The translations under genes were made by a program, and so were the position numbers. A stretch of 64,000 bases of DNA. Origin: Canna indica. Taxonomy: Eukaryota > Streptophyta > Magnoliopsida > Zingiberales > Cannaceae. Shown here in pieces: positions 9,718 through 21,926 of the stretch. Within the stretch, counting starts at the first letter, position 1. Each line of letters starts with the position of its first letter. The notes under the pieces were generated by a model. The model did not search any database. It saw only the letters and a program-made list of their open reading frames with translations, and was not told where the DNA came from. The stretch is from the NCBI GenBank assembly GCA_034359265.1, contig CP136894.1:30348501-30412500 (forward strand), in the 5' to 3' direction.

Positions 9718-10378
9718 TTGTTATAACCAAAAAATTTATTCATATTCTTTTTGTTTCATAAGAGGAAAATGAGGACTTAAATGCACGAATTAGCGGAGTC
9801 TCGGGGGCGGAATTCGGCAAGTTGCTAATTTAAGGAAAAATTTATAATTATTATTCTATAATTTGGCATGTCATGGTGATAGTGGACCCTGAGGCTAGTT
9901 CAACGGTCCGATCGGAACTCGAATCGGACGTAAAATGAATTAGTAGCAAATTTTACTAGTCGAGTTATAAGTGGGGGGCAAAATTGTAATTGAGGTCAAA
10001 TTAACTCACTCCCCAAAATTATGTATAGGGGCTTTACGGCAAGGGGGGCACCGCACAGCACCCAAGGAAAGAGGAGGCGGCGGCTTGGAGAAGGAGTCGA
10101 GGTGGAGGACGGAGTTCGCGAGTCCGCCGGAGTTGATCGTCGGGGAATCCTTACAACCTTCTTCCCCCTTGTTTGCTCAAGCTGGTGAGTGATTTAATCC
10201 TCTTTTTCCTTGCTTTTAGAATCTAGCCACTGCCCCCCTTGTTAAAGTTCTTGCCGTGGATTTGATGTCAATTTTGTTAAGCTTTCACTCTATCATAGAA
10301 ATTCATAGCTAGTGCATGATTGTTGTGTCGATTCTTTGCTTCCTTGAGCCTTGCCGCTTAGGATTATCCCCAAACCAC

Positions 10379-10682
10379 GGGCAGCCGCCCCTTCCATGTG
10401 AAGGCCACTAGGCCATGAAACAAGGGCAGCCATCCCCTTACTTGATGAAGGCTTCTCAGCCATGAAACAAGGGCAGCCGCCCCTTCCATGTGAAGGCCGC
10501 TCGGCCATGAAATAGGGACAGCCGCCCCCTTACTTGATGAAGGCCGCTCGGCTAAGAAACAGGGCGGCCGCCCCCTTACATGATGAAGGCCGCTCGGCCT
10601 TGAAACAGAGGCAACCACCCCCTTACATGATGAAGGCGGCTCGGCCATGGGTGAAATAGGAGCAACCGCCTTTCCTTGCATG
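10379..10682 (+). repeat. 45-47 bp minisatellite in LTR, about 6.5 copies
   Basis: The units begin near 10379, 10424, 10471, 10515, 10562, 10608 and 10659 (partial). Each carries a GGGCAGCCGCCCCCTTAC-like core, then GATGAAGGCCGCTCGGCC. Two unit types (CCATGTGAAGG and CTTGATGAAGG) alternate at the left. The open frames on the minus strand here are translations of the repeat, not genes. Confidence 0.85.
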
Positions 10683-11381
10683 CTGTTAAGTACATGATTC
10701 TAGATTAGTCAAGCATTAGGGTAGTACACATCAACTTAGGGACCTTAAACTAGATGGCATGAATTATACTGCCTATCTATGTTCATACATTTAATTTAGG
10801 TGGGAAACAGAGTTAGAAAAAGGTTATAGAAAAGTGAAAGATAGGCTCCCCTTGACATGCTATTAAATTCTGGTATAAACACATAGGACTAAGATAAGGA
10901 AGCAAGGGTATTTCTAACCCAAGCTGTCGGCTCATGGATGGATTTTAGGTGGTAATTAAATGGGTCTCTTGCTTGGAATTAGGTATTATTTTGTATGTCT
11001 TCTGGTTATGGCATGTTTGCAATTATGAATAGATGAATGGTAATTCTTTATACTTTATATATCTAGCATGTTGGAATTATATGCAGATAAATGGTATGGC
11101 TTGATTTTAATTGTGCACATAGAATTTATTTGATTATTTCATGAGAAATGTCTTTACTCACATGCTACGTATAATATGGGACATGTGCCTACTTACTTAT
11201 GGTTATTAAGGGCTCAGGTGGCCTCAAGATGCTTTACAAGCATGAGTGTGTTATGTATTTATTATATATATATATATACTATGGATTGGTCGTGAATGTG
11301 TGGATGTGGATCGGGAAGCGGCCCGGTGGCATGAGCGGGAAGTACACTGAGATAGAGTAGTGATCAGCGCCCGACTGGTAT

Positions 11382-11450
11382 ACCGACGGGTCTCTGGATT
11401 ATTGGACCGACAGGTCCCTGGATTTCGGACCGACGGGTCCTTGGACCGGG
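11382..11450 (+). repeat. 23-24 bp tandem repeat, three copies
   Basis: Copies of ACCGACGGGTCYYTGG start at 11382, 11406 and 11429 within the LTR. Confidence 0.7.
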
Positions 11451-11740
11451 AAGCTCGTCAGTATGCCACGCTGACGACCGACCAGGTGGCTTGTCTGCAT
11501 GATTGGGTAATTGTACTTGTTATTTACCTCTTGTTGGATTTTATTGATGTATGCCATGCTGTTTATATTGATGTATAGCTACATTTGAGTATATATATGT
11601 ATTTCTTGGCATATCTAACTCTATGTATGAGGCATTTTATTTATGAAATTCATATGTATATCTGCTAGTTTGGATCCTTGAGCATGGTTGCAGTAGATAA
11701 TCGCAATCTAGAAACAGTAAAGATGCATAATGAAAGACCG

Positions 11741-13645
11741 AATTTCTGAACAACTTTGGCTAGTCCACCGCACCCTAATCAGTCATAGCCAACCTTGGCC
11801 TTACCCTATAGCTACCATTCGGCCATATGGCTCCACCCCGAGGGGTACTCTCGGCTGTAATCGGCCTTCATATTAAATAATAATACCCAGCCAATCGGCC
11901 GCACAAGTTAATTGCTACAACCAATCCATACCGAATATATCACACATGGAAATTCGCATATAGTGATTCAATCACCAGGCCCATTAACTAGGATGGTCAA
12001 CTAGCATTTAGGAACCCCACCGGGTTAGGGATAGCTAGTCCCACCCAACTCGGGCTACCGTTAGCGTGGCCCACTAATAGAATCTCAAGACCCTCCGCCA
12101 CTCGGGTCTAACACCTAGTGTGGCCCGCTGAGCTTGGGTACTAGCCGTGCCGGCTAAAAGCACCCCTCAGTCCGACCATCTCAAGCACAATACACAAACA
12201 AGATATTCTATCAATTATTAAGCATCTCCCGAGCTTTCGCCCGTACTCGGCCCCTTTCCGAGCCCTCTCACAATACACAAACATTATGTATTAGATTCCT
12301 AGATGCGAGCATCTAATGTCTTTATGTCAAAATGTTGTCAACTAGAGGGTTTTCCCCTAGCACTTAAGCCCACAAAAGCAGGTAGTCAAGTTTATGTTCG
12401 CACCTACCTCTTCCTTGTGCATCATACAAAATGTCTCTATTGAATTGACATGTCATCGACATTCTAAATTGCCAAAATCTAATTAATCACATAACATAAA
12501 TTATGGGAAACTTCTACAATAAACTTACCACAATTTTCTACATAATCAAAGCAATTAAATAATGAATTTCTGCAATTAAAAATATGATTTCAACATAATT
12601 AAATTTAATTCCAGCACCATTAAATCCGTGTAAGAAACTTCAAGTAGACATTCAATGCGAAACATACATGCTAAGTTTAATCATCATATGGATAACTTCT
12701 TACACTTAAAATATTAAAAGAATTTTCCTACAAGCATTATAGTATAAAATCATCCATAAATTAAGCATGTAATCATGGATCTCTAAGGAAAATTTATTTC
12801 TAACTTAATTGTTCCCCTTTCCTCTCACTCGGCCGAACCCTATTCATGGATTTCACCCACTCGGCTGGGCCCTAGGAGGAGGAGGAGAAATCATGCTTTG
12901 TTCAACTATGATTCTCTTCTATCTCTACCTTAATGGAACAAATAAGAACCACAAATTCTTAAGCCTTCACGACTCGAGGAAATTAGGGAAAATTTTGGAT
13001 TGACCTTCCCCCTTTTTTCTTAATTCGGCCAGCCCCTAAAATCGTAGAAATCCATCCACAAAATCGCAGAAACAACAAGGATTCAATAAGAAAGAATTAC
13101 AGATCAATAAATCACAGCATTTCAACGAGAATCGACCTCGATCATCGAAAAACCCAAATCAAAAGGGTCGGCTAGGGCCTTCCCTCAATCCAAGGTTCTA
13201 CCACTCACCTCAATTAGAAGAAAAAGAAGGATGAGATGACGACATTCCCGATCTCTGGCAACGACACGAAGTTCTGGCGCCGCACTTCCTTGATCGCCTC
13301 TCCCACTCGAGCTCTCGCCTCCCTCGGGTTCTTTGCGCCTCTCCTTGAGCCGTACGGTAGCAAATGGGGAGGGTTATATATATATTTTTAGAATATTGCC
13401 CTCAAGACATAAGTTATTTCACTCGACTTGACTTGAGACCGAATTGAGCCCCGACTCGACTCGTGAACCCAGTTTCAATCCGAATTGAATCAATCCAACA
13501 TATAAATCATAAAAACATAATTCACGAGTTCAACCAATTGAATTATACCTTCTATTTGCGTTGATTTTTGTGACTCAACCAGGCTAGTTCCCGATCTAGT
13601 ACGCTGCACCAAATAAAATTTTATATTAGGAAACCTCGGGTATTA
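11741..13645 (-). repeat. Gypsy LTR, minus orientation
   Basis: Read on the minus strand it starts TAATACCCGAGGTTTCCTAA, matching the start of the Tekay LTR at 40771. It then gives GGTGCAGCG...GGGAACTAGCC, again like that LTR. The GAGTCGGG-rich and GGCCGA-rich blocks follow in the same order. The distal end is missing near 11741, and no linked coding region can be assigned with confidence. The region includes GC-rich leader-like sequence around 13180-13360. Confidence 0.6.
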
Positions 13646-13650
13646 AAAAA

Positions 13651-13788
13651 AATAAATGCAATATTAAAATTTTTATCCACAAAAAGTGATGCTCTACTTT
13701 ATTTAACGAACTTATTAGATTTGTTAATGAGGATGAAGACAATTCTACCATGTATCGTTTATTAAATTTATCATAATCATGAAACTTT
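13651..13788 (+). repeat. Dispersed repeat R, part 1
   Basis: These 138 bases align without gaps to 44303-44440, with substitutions only; both contain CATGTATCGTTTATTAAATT. The family is not recognised. Confidence 0.7.
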
Positions 13789-14050
13789 GTTTTATATTAT
13801 TACTCACTTGTTTTCCTTTTTATTTGTATATAGTATCATAATTTACTAAAAAAAATAATTAAATTTAGCATGCTTCACAATATCTTCATTCTTTTTTAAC
13901 AAACATACATGTTATATCTCAAACTGTCACATCCAATATTTCTTATATGAACAACCAATAATACTTTTTATAATTTGGCTTGATCGAATTTGTCTTAAAT
14001 AGTTATCATCAATTTATTTAAAACAAATCGTAGTTATCATGAATTTAGCG
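13789..14050. other. AT-rich stretch without recognised features
   Basis: I see no gene or terminal repeat here. It lies between the dispersed repeat and a truncated gypsy pol. Confidence 0.5.
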
Positions 14051-16150
14051 GCCTTCTTAAGGCATCTGCCACCACATTTTCTTTCCCCGATGGTATATGA
14101 TTGTCTTAAGGCATGGCCTTCGTAGTCCTTTAAGAGCTCTAACCACCTTCACTGCCTCAGATTCAGTTCTATCTGGCTAAGCAAGTACTGAAGGCTCTTG
14201 TGATCAGTATATATCTCACAGGTCTCGCCACAAAGGTAGTGATACCACAGCTTCAATGCAAACACCACCTCCGCTAGCTCTTGATCATGCGTCAGATAAT
14301 TTTTCTCATGAACTTTCAACTAGCGGGATGCATAAGCTATCACCCTACCATACTGCATTAGGATGCAACCCAAGTCGACCCAAGAGGCGTCGCAGTAAAC
14401 TACAAACCCTCTCGAGCCCGACAGTACAGCTAAGACCGGTGCCGATGTCAAACAGTCTTTGAGCCTCTGAAAGCTCTCCTCCCACTTATCATCCCATACG
14501 AACTTGGCCTTCTTCTGGATTAGGCGGGTCGTTGGTGCCGCAATCCTCGAAAAGTTCTCCATGAACTTCCTATAGTAGCTGGCCAACCCCAGGAAGCCAC
14601 GGATCTCCATCACACTAGTCGACCGCTTCAAATTCTGATCTGCTTCGACTTTGCAGGGTCCACCTTCACCCCTTCCCTCGATACTACATGGCCTAGGAAT
14701 CCCAGGCTTACCAGCTAGAATGCGCACTTGGAGAACTCGGCATAAAGCTTATGGTCCCTGAGAGTCTCCAAAACCATCCTCAAGTGCTCAAAATGCTCTT
14801 CCCTACTTTTGGAATAAATCAAAATGTCATCAATAAAAACAATTACGAATCTATCAGATACTCCTTGACCACTCGGTTCACCAGATCCATGAAAGCTGCT
14901 GGTGCATTCATCAACCCAAAAGACATGACCAAGAACTCAAAGTAGCCATATCTCGACCTGAAAGCAGTATTAGGGATGTTAGAATGTCGGATCCTCAACT
15001 GGTAGTACCCGGACCTTAGATCAATCTTAGAGAACCACTGTGCCCCCTAGAGCTGATCGAACAGGTCTTCAATCCTAGGCAGCGGGTAACGATTCTTCAC
15101 TGAGACCTTGTTAAGCTGCCGGTAATCAATGCACATACGTATACACCCGTCCTTCTTTTTCACAAAGAGCACCGGATCGCTCCACCACAAAACACTCGAG
15201 CGTATAAAGCCCAAATCTAGCAGCTCCTGCAACTATGACTTCAACTCTCTTAGCTCTGCCAATGCCATCCAATAAGGTGGAATGGAGATCGGCTTCACCC
15301 CGGGCTGCAAGTCAATGCAAAATTCAATCTCCCTATCTGTCGGCAAACTTGGTAGCTCTTCGGGGAAAACATCAGGGAACTCACAAACTACCTGTGTTCC
15401 CTTGACATCCCCTAACGTACCCCTATCCTCCTCCGCCATAGATACAAAGTGAAAGAAGGATCGATAGCCGCCTGAAAGTAATTTGCGGGTCTTCATATCT
15501 GAAATGACGCCCATAGGGTCTTATTTCTCGTCTCTCTGGAAGGTGAACTATGGCACTCCAGGATTACTGAAGGTAACAGTCTTAGCCTTGCAATCTTTTG
15601 ATGCGTAATGCTCCGCCAGCTAGTCCATGCCTAGTATCACGTCCAGTTCGAGCATCGGCAGCAGTGTCAACTCGACCATTAGCACCCTGCCCACAAATAA
15701 TCACCTCATAGTCCCTAAAGTTCATCTTCGCCAAGATAGCATCACCTGTAGGCGTCGACACCAGAAAAGGCACATTAAACAAAGTGGGTTTCCCCAACAA
15801 TTTAGCAGTAAATAAAGTAGATACAAATGAATGCATAACACCCAGATCAAATAACACAAAAGTAGCAGCAGAACCTATAACAAGTGTACCTATCACTAAT
15901 GCCTTTGACACCTCAGCGCCATCCCTGTTCATAGCAAATACTAGTGCAGGAGGCCTCTCTGAACCACTGGCCAACTGTCCTTTGCCCTATGTCTGACTTC
16001 TCTAAGCTACAGAACCCACTAATACCGGTGCCTTCCCTCTGGACTGCTCAAGCTACTGACTGCCCCTGCCAAGACAATCCTTCTTGAAATGCCCAACCTA
16101 TCTGCACCCAAAACATGCGTCGGAACAGCCATAACAAGCTCTCCATGGCT
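14051..16150 (-). pseudogene. Tekay-type gypsy gag-pol fragment, 3'-truncated at RNase H
   Basis: Read from high to low coordinates, it has a CCHC knuckle (16073-16114, CFGCR*VGHFKKDC, with a TAG where Gln is usual), a protease with the altered site FDLGVMHSF (about 15860) and an RT linker [13 protein letters not shown] follows with [18 protein letters not shown], a TAG in the DQLQGA motif at 15047-15049, and a FIDDILIYS motif near 14820-14855 reached after a frameshift. RNase H has VYCDAS and [10 protein letters not shown]. It stops inside ENVVADAL at about 14051, so integrase, chromodomain and 3' LTR are absent. A second frameshift follows the protease VIICGQ motif, and the word ATGCCTTAAGA is duplicated near the broken end. 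Confidence 0.8.
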
Positions 16151-16644
16151 AGCGAGCTTGTTTCCCATGGCTCCCTGAGCTACGAAGGCCCTCTAGCCTC
16201 AGGTAACCCAGTAGTTGGGAAAGCCCTCCATCCAATGCCACTCCGGGTCGATCATCAGTGTGGTTCGCTGACGAGCTTTCCGGCCCATCCCCACCAGCTG
16301 ATCAGCCCGACCATACTCTAGTCTCGACACAAGCACAAACACATTCATGACTAAGATAAATAACAACAAACATAAATAAACATATTTCTTAGTCAAAACC
16401 AAATATCCTGGGACTATTATAGTCCTTGCCGCTAGATTGAGGAATGCGCACGTGTATCCCTATACTTGCCCAACCTCGGGCTCTAGTCTTTTGGCGGTGT
16501 ATTTTACCATTCCATCCATATAACCCAGTTTAAAGTGTATCTAAAGTGTACTAAAAGTTTATTCACCACAAGGATAAAATTATCATGTCTAGATGTCAGT
16601 CTAACAAATAGCATGCAACTTATCCAGAAACTCGAAACTTAAAT
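16151..16644. other. Gag-side remnant and unassigned sequence
   Basis: The first part probably continues the decayed gag of the minus-strand element, but I cannot trace it past about 16330. The rest has no recognised feature. No primer-binding site or LTR end for that element is visible. Confidence 0.35.
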
Positions 16645-19049
16645 TGTAAGACCCGAAAAAATTTTCAAATATAAAAATCTATTTTGGTGCAGCGCGCCGG
16701 ACCCGGGGTTAGTCGAGTCAAGCCTCGGAATTGCCTCGAGTAGAAGGTATACCTCGACTAATGATGTATGCAATTAAATTGGGTAAATGACTCTTTCCTT
16801 ATATACATTTATACCTTAATCGAGTTAGATCGACTCGTGTTACAGATAGAGTCGAAACCTAAGCCGAACTCGGGCTGAGTCGAGTAAGTAGTAAGTGTCA
16901 AGTGCAAGTATGGAATGTTAGATGAGGGATTAAAATCCCTCATCCAAGCTGCCGTGTGACTCATCTAGGAGTCGCACAAGGCAGCGCATAGGGAGAGAGG
17001 GAGCAAGGAGGAGAGATCTTGATCGATTCGGATTTCGCATCGTCGTCGGAAGATTCGAGGTTGTCAATATCCGATCCTTCATCTTCCTCATGCAAAGGTA
17101 AGTGGTTAGATTTGATGGATTGGGGGAGGCGGGTAGCCGAACCCCTAGGAGTTGCTAGGTTGTGTTTTCTCACGAATCTCTGACGATTCTTGGTTCCGGG
17201 ATTGTCTATTCGTTGTCTTGCATTGATTCTTGTCGGATCGTCATGATTTCTCTTTGATTTCTCGAGTATTAGGGCTGCCGAATCAAGGGAAAAGGGGAAA
17301 GGTCACCCAATTCCCTTGACGGAAGTAGAGCCCTCATATGGTCTCAATTTCGTCAATAGTGTGTCCATAGTCATTGATTTCGAGTGTTGATGAAACTCAT
17401 CTTCCCTAAATCCCATAGGTTCGGCCGAGCAACCCCAAAGTTCCATGATCAAGGCTCGGCCGAGTATAGGAGAAGGGGCAAATTGGTCAATATGTAACTA
17501 GAATATAGCGGAGACATTGAATTAGGGTTGGGGTTAATCCTCCTCTTCTTTTTCTACCCTAAGAGGCATGACCAAGCAAGGTTCACGTTGCTAAAGGCTC
17601 AGCCAAGCCTAGAGGGAGGGAGACGGTGAGCTTTAGATGGTAAATTTCATAGTTAGATTGTTCAACCAATAGAGACATGATGACACTTAGGAAAAACTCT
17701 AACTATAGCAAGCAAATTTATTGATACATGTAATTGTAGGAATGATAGCACAGTGACCATCCTTAGATCATTCCTCTTTAATTTTTGAAATGATGTGATA
17801 TTTTTACCATGCTTAATATTACATGCATTATTGAACTCATTGTTATCTTACCATGCTAGCTAAGCTGTTTCATATTGAATTTAATTCTAAATGCAGTATA
17901 TAAATGTTTATCGTGAATATTGTAGTTATACATAGTAGTTGTGTGAATTATAGATACCTTTCTGTATTTTATATATGTTGTCCGGAAATGTTCTTGGGTG
18001 AAATTCCAAGTTCGCTTCAAAAATTCTTCACCCAAGGTAGCATATGACACTAGATAACATGTAGAACATGGCAAGGTGCATATAAGTTATGGAAACTTAA
18101 CTAGGAAATGACACAACATCTAGGACTCCTTGTATTCATTTGTTTGGAAACCTAGAATTATTAGGCGTACACATTTTTGGAAGGGTAACATTAAATTGTT
18201 GACCCTGCAGGCCGAATTAGGGCCGGACGCGGGCAGCTGCCCGAAGTGTATATAAGGAAACCCTAGGACATCTTGATTGTGTGATGTGCTTGATATGGTC
18301 TGCCGGGAAGCATGGGTGGTCAGAAATGACCAATGCTTGACTCGGCCAGTGATTGGGTCTTGAGATGCACCAGCGGACCCGCTAGGTGTCAGACCCCAAT
18401 TGGATGGGACTAGCTATCCCTGCCCCAAACGGTGTCCGAAGACTAGTAGACCATCCTAGTCGATGGCCTAGGATTTCTTGACTTCATATTGATATGATGT
18501 GGTTGAGCGGCCAGTGTGATTCTACCCTGTATGGTAGGGCCAGGTATAGCCGGGATTCTTATACCATAAGTAGGCCATAAGTGCCGGATGCCAGGTGGCT
18601 TATTTAGGCAATTGTGGCAGGTTTTTTCTCATAATAACCCATGGGGTCGGTAGTCATAATAAAAAATAGCTTATCTCCCTGACTATATATCATTCTACCT
18701 TATATGTTATGCATGCCTAATTGAGGATTTATGTGGAGGTTCAAAAGAACCACTCATCGAGTCCCAAGTGGACTCACGGTTTGTTTATTTTGTTTTACAG
18801 AGCATGATCAATGATTGGGGCTTGTCGTCATGGTGCAGCTGGAGGGCAGGCGGTGGAATCAAATCTCGTAGCGGCGTCCTTTAGTCATAGTCCAGTGTCA
18901 TGTTGTCGCTCTTTTCTTTTTCTACACTGACAGTTATTGTTTTTAAAGGCTTGTATTAAACTTTGATACTCGAGATGTTCTAGTTTGTGACGATGTTGGT
19001 TTGAAAAATATATATTTGTGAACTTGAAAATTTGAATAAAGATTGCATT
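16645..19049 (+). repeat. Gypsy LTR, interrupted at 19050
   Basis: It starts TGTAAGACCCGAAAAAA and has the Tekay LTR order: GGTGCAGCG...GAGTCGAG text, a leader-like block ending GCAAAGGTAAGTGGTTAG, GGCCGAGC words, an AT-rich centre, then GAACCACTCATCGAGTCC and TTTTACAGAGCATG. It is cut about 200 bp short of its expected end by the LTR that starts at 19050. The missing piece was not found downstream, so its status as solo LTR or part of a full element is unknown. Confidence 0.65.
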
Positions 19050-20522
19050 TGTTGGCTTTAGGTTTTCAACCTTAGCCTTAATCTCGATTTTGATGGTTTT
19101 GATTATAACAAACATGGGACTAATAATTTCATTAAGAATATCTCTCAAGTTCCATATCAATTAGCGTTCGATATCCTAGATCGAAAATATCGAAAGAAAT
19201 CATAAATCGGAAGGACAATGATCGTCGCGCTCAGGTTCGTCGTAGAAGTTTATCGAAGATCAAGTCAAAAGCTATCCAAGATGATGCTCGTTGTAAGCCG
19301 AAACCCAAAAACCAAGCGCGGAAGAAATAGGCTGAAAAAACAATTTCAGCCTATGTTCGATCGACCAGGCGGTCGATCGAATAGGGTAAGAAAGAAAGGC
19401 CCAGCCATTTCGGTTGACCAGTCGATCGATCGAACACTACCAAAAAATGGCAGTGGGCACTTCGGTCGACCAGTCGATCGACTGATAGTGGCTGGTTTTG
19501 GGCAGTAGGCTTGGCGGTCGACTGACCTGCTAAAAGCTGAAGACGCGAGATCCAGTCGGTCGACTGAAGATTGAGGATGAATAGTCATGTCTGGGCGGTC
19601 GACCCATCGGTCGAGCAACCACAGACAAAAGATAAGCGGTCGGAAGACCGGTCGACCAGTCGGTCGATCGACTATTCGACCGATGGCCTATAACACCTTT
19701 TCTATCTGTTGAACAGTTGTTTCTTTACGAGGGTATAACTACACCCTCATATACTTCATTTAACCTTCTTCCTTGATCAACATAGATTTTTTGAGGCATT
19801 AAAAGGAAGATTTGAGCCTTCCAAAAGATTGATTGAAGCACGCCCTATTCTTCATCGAGTTCTTCTTCAGGCGCAGTTTGCTTCCTCAGCTCGAGATTTA
19901 ATTTAAGCTCAACGACTTGGCTGAGTTGGAGGTTTTAAGGCTTGGAAAAGAGTAGATAATTTTGTTTTACTTTAAGCTCTTTTTCCTTGTAATTTTAACT
20001 GTTATTCGAAACTATTTTTTATTTATGCGTGTGAAGACTAGGTGTTTGGTCTTGTTGTGTGAAGTGGTTTCCTTGTTGTGAAGGAGTAAAGCCACTTGTG
20101 TAAACTTAGTGTTTACTAGGATTAGTTCAGTTGTCCCTTAGGGATGAGGTGGAAGAGGACTCTCGATAAGAAGGCGGTGACTTTCGAATGTGGAAGTGCT
20201 TTAGGTCGAGAGAGTGTCTCTTTGGTGAAAAGTCCTCGTGTGTAAGTGAAACGTAAATTAATCTAGTAAAACTAGTTTGGAAATCCTAAGCGGGGTGCTT
20301 AGGTAGTGTAGTAGGCATTGGGGCCGAACCATTATAAATTCTGTGTTTGCATTGATTTATTGTTGTGCTTTATTGCTTTATCATTTATAAGCCATTATCA
20401 TTTATAATCATTAAATTGCATATTGCCTAAACTAATTAAGTAAATGATTAAAAGTGGATTTAGGCTAATTATTTAGTAAACACATTATTCACCCCCCTTC
20501 TAGTGTCGCCATTTCGTCTACA
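19050..20522 (+). repeat. 5' LTR of second Sirevirus-like element
   Basis: The 1473-bp repeat runs from TGTTGGCTTTAGG to CATTTCGTCTACA and is followed two bases later by the primer-binding site. The GTCGAC/CGATCG cluster lies at about 19350-19690. Conserved downstream text includes GTAAAGCCACTTGTGTAAAC near 20084 and TCACCCCCCTTCTAGTGTCG near 20489. Confidence 0.85.
19729..19748 (+). promoter_or_regulatory. TATA-like box inside an inverted repeat
   Basis: The arms GAGGGT (19729-19734) and ACCCTC (19743-19748) bracket a TATAACTA-like box. It is at the same place as the bracketed TATA boxes of the other two LTRs, but the box is weaker and the stem shorter. Confidence 0.45.
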
Positions 20523-20524
20523 AT

Positions 20525-20536
20525 TGGTATCAGAGC
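20525..20536 (+). promoter_or_regulatory. Primer-binding site (tRNA-iMet)
   Basis: TGGTATCAGAGC is complementary to the 3' end of plant initiator methionine tRNA and follows the LTR end by two bases, as expected for the minus-strand primer site. Confidence 0.9.
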
Positions 20537-20590
20537 GGGTTCATAGCTTGAGATTTCACCATCTCTTCTACACCTTGTCTTGATCTTGAA

Positions 20591-21926
20591 ATGGCTCTAG
20601 AGTCGGTTGTTTCCACACCTCCTAGGTTCAATGCCTCTAACTTTGGTCTATGGAAATCTAGGATGTACACATTTCTAAAGACTCAAGGTTTATGTGTATT
20701 TAACATGATAAAGATGAAATATGTTGAACCTAAGGAAAATATGGATGCATGGACCCAAGAACAAATTAGCATGTTTGAGTTAAATGCTAAGGCAACAAAT
20801 TGCATATATTGTTCTTGTGAAAATAATATCATTGAAAAGATCATGCATTGTACTTAATTCGGCATATGATATTTGGGCTAGTTTGAATATGCTATATGAT
20901 TATGCTAAAGCCGAGGAGTTAGAAACTTTTAATAAGGATAATGATGACAATTGTCATCCTTCCAATGCTAACATGGCTTTTGAATCCCAAAGTGTCTCCA
21001 GTCATAGGAGCACTAAAAGCCGAAAGAGAAAAGTGATCTGCCATGTGTGCCATGAGAAAGGGCATGTAAGGAAGAATTGTCCTACCATGAAGAACAAGGC
21101 AAAGAGGAGGTCAAATGCTTCCACATCATCATCATATTCGAATGAAGCATCCTCTTCCCATGGCTATGAAGCAAATTTAAAAGAATGCCTCATGAATGAT
21201 GAGAATGAGGTACACTCCATCTCTTCTAGTCATGTTAATAACAATAATAGTATTAACTCATCTAGCTCCCATGATTTTGATGAATTGATGGATGAGTATA
21301 AAATCATGTATGCCTTGCTCTTGAAAAAGGATAAAGAGAATAAAAATTTGAAGAAAGAAAACTCAAATCTTAGCTCTCAATTACATGATGTAAAATTAGA
21401 AAATGAGAAGCTAAAAATTAGTGTCAACAATCCATCTCATGATACTTTAAGTATTGACACTAAGGACTTAAAAAATAAAAATGACATATTGAAGAATGAA
21501 AATAGCATGTTGAAAACTCAATTGCATGCTATTCATAAATCAATGAATGATTTGAAAAATGAGGTTGCTTTTCTAAATAAGAAAGTTAGTAATCTATCTA
21601 GGAATTCTTCCTTTAAGAATTCTAAAAATGCAAATGTTTCTTTCAAGAATGCTTATGCACATCATGCTTCTCATATCAAGCATTCTACAACTAAACCTCA
21701 TGCTCAAAAGAAGAATGTATCTTTTAAGAATGCTCATGCTCATCCTAGTTCAAATAACAAGCATTCTAAAAATAAATCTCATGTCCATAACAAAAATAAA
21801 AAGAAATTTAATGGACATTGCTTTTGTTGTGGTGTATTTGGGCATGCTATATATGATTGCGCATTCAAAATGAACCCAAGTGTTGTGAAGACACTTTGGG
21901 TACCTAAGACCACTACCCTCCTATGA
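20591..21926 (+). pseudogene. gag of second Sirevirus-like element (one frameshift)
   Basis: This is the most complete gag in the window. The start ATG at 20591 opens a DUF4219/UBN2-like N-terminus (TPPRFNASNFGLWKSRM). A 4-base surplus near 20855, between MHC and NSAYDIW, shifts the frame. The gene then continues to 21926 with zinc knuckle CHVCHEKGHVRKNC (about 21040-21081), a serine- and asparagine-rich linker, a coiled coil (about 21320-21590), basic repeats rich in NAHAH and SHVHNK words, and a second intact knuckle CFCCGVFGHAIYDC (about 21820-21861). The last codons read KTLWVPK. The WVPK text recurs after the stop, so Gag may once have been longer. It would bind and package element RNA. 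Confidence 0.85.

Larger units (their letters stand above)
9719..11740 (+). repeat. 3' LTR of the gypsy element, right end truncated
   Basis: It starts TGTTATAACCAAAAAAT after the polypurine tract. Contents include a GTGAGTGATTTAATCC segment typical of these LTRs, a GC-rich 45-bp minisatellite and an AT-rich half with a (TA)n run near 11264-11278. No TG...CA end is seen; around 11740 it meets sequence of a minus-strand LTR, so the last part is missing. A fragment starting with the same TGTTATAACCAAAAAAT lies at 54052. Confidence 0.65.

Noticed and set aside
10293..10681. Overlapping open frames on the minus strand
   Set aside because: They are translations of the 45-bp minisatellite and repeat with its period.
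19218..19618. Open frames on both strands near 19.2-19.6 kb
   Set aside because: They run through the GTCGAC/CGATCG array of an LTR; the peptides are repeats of that array.
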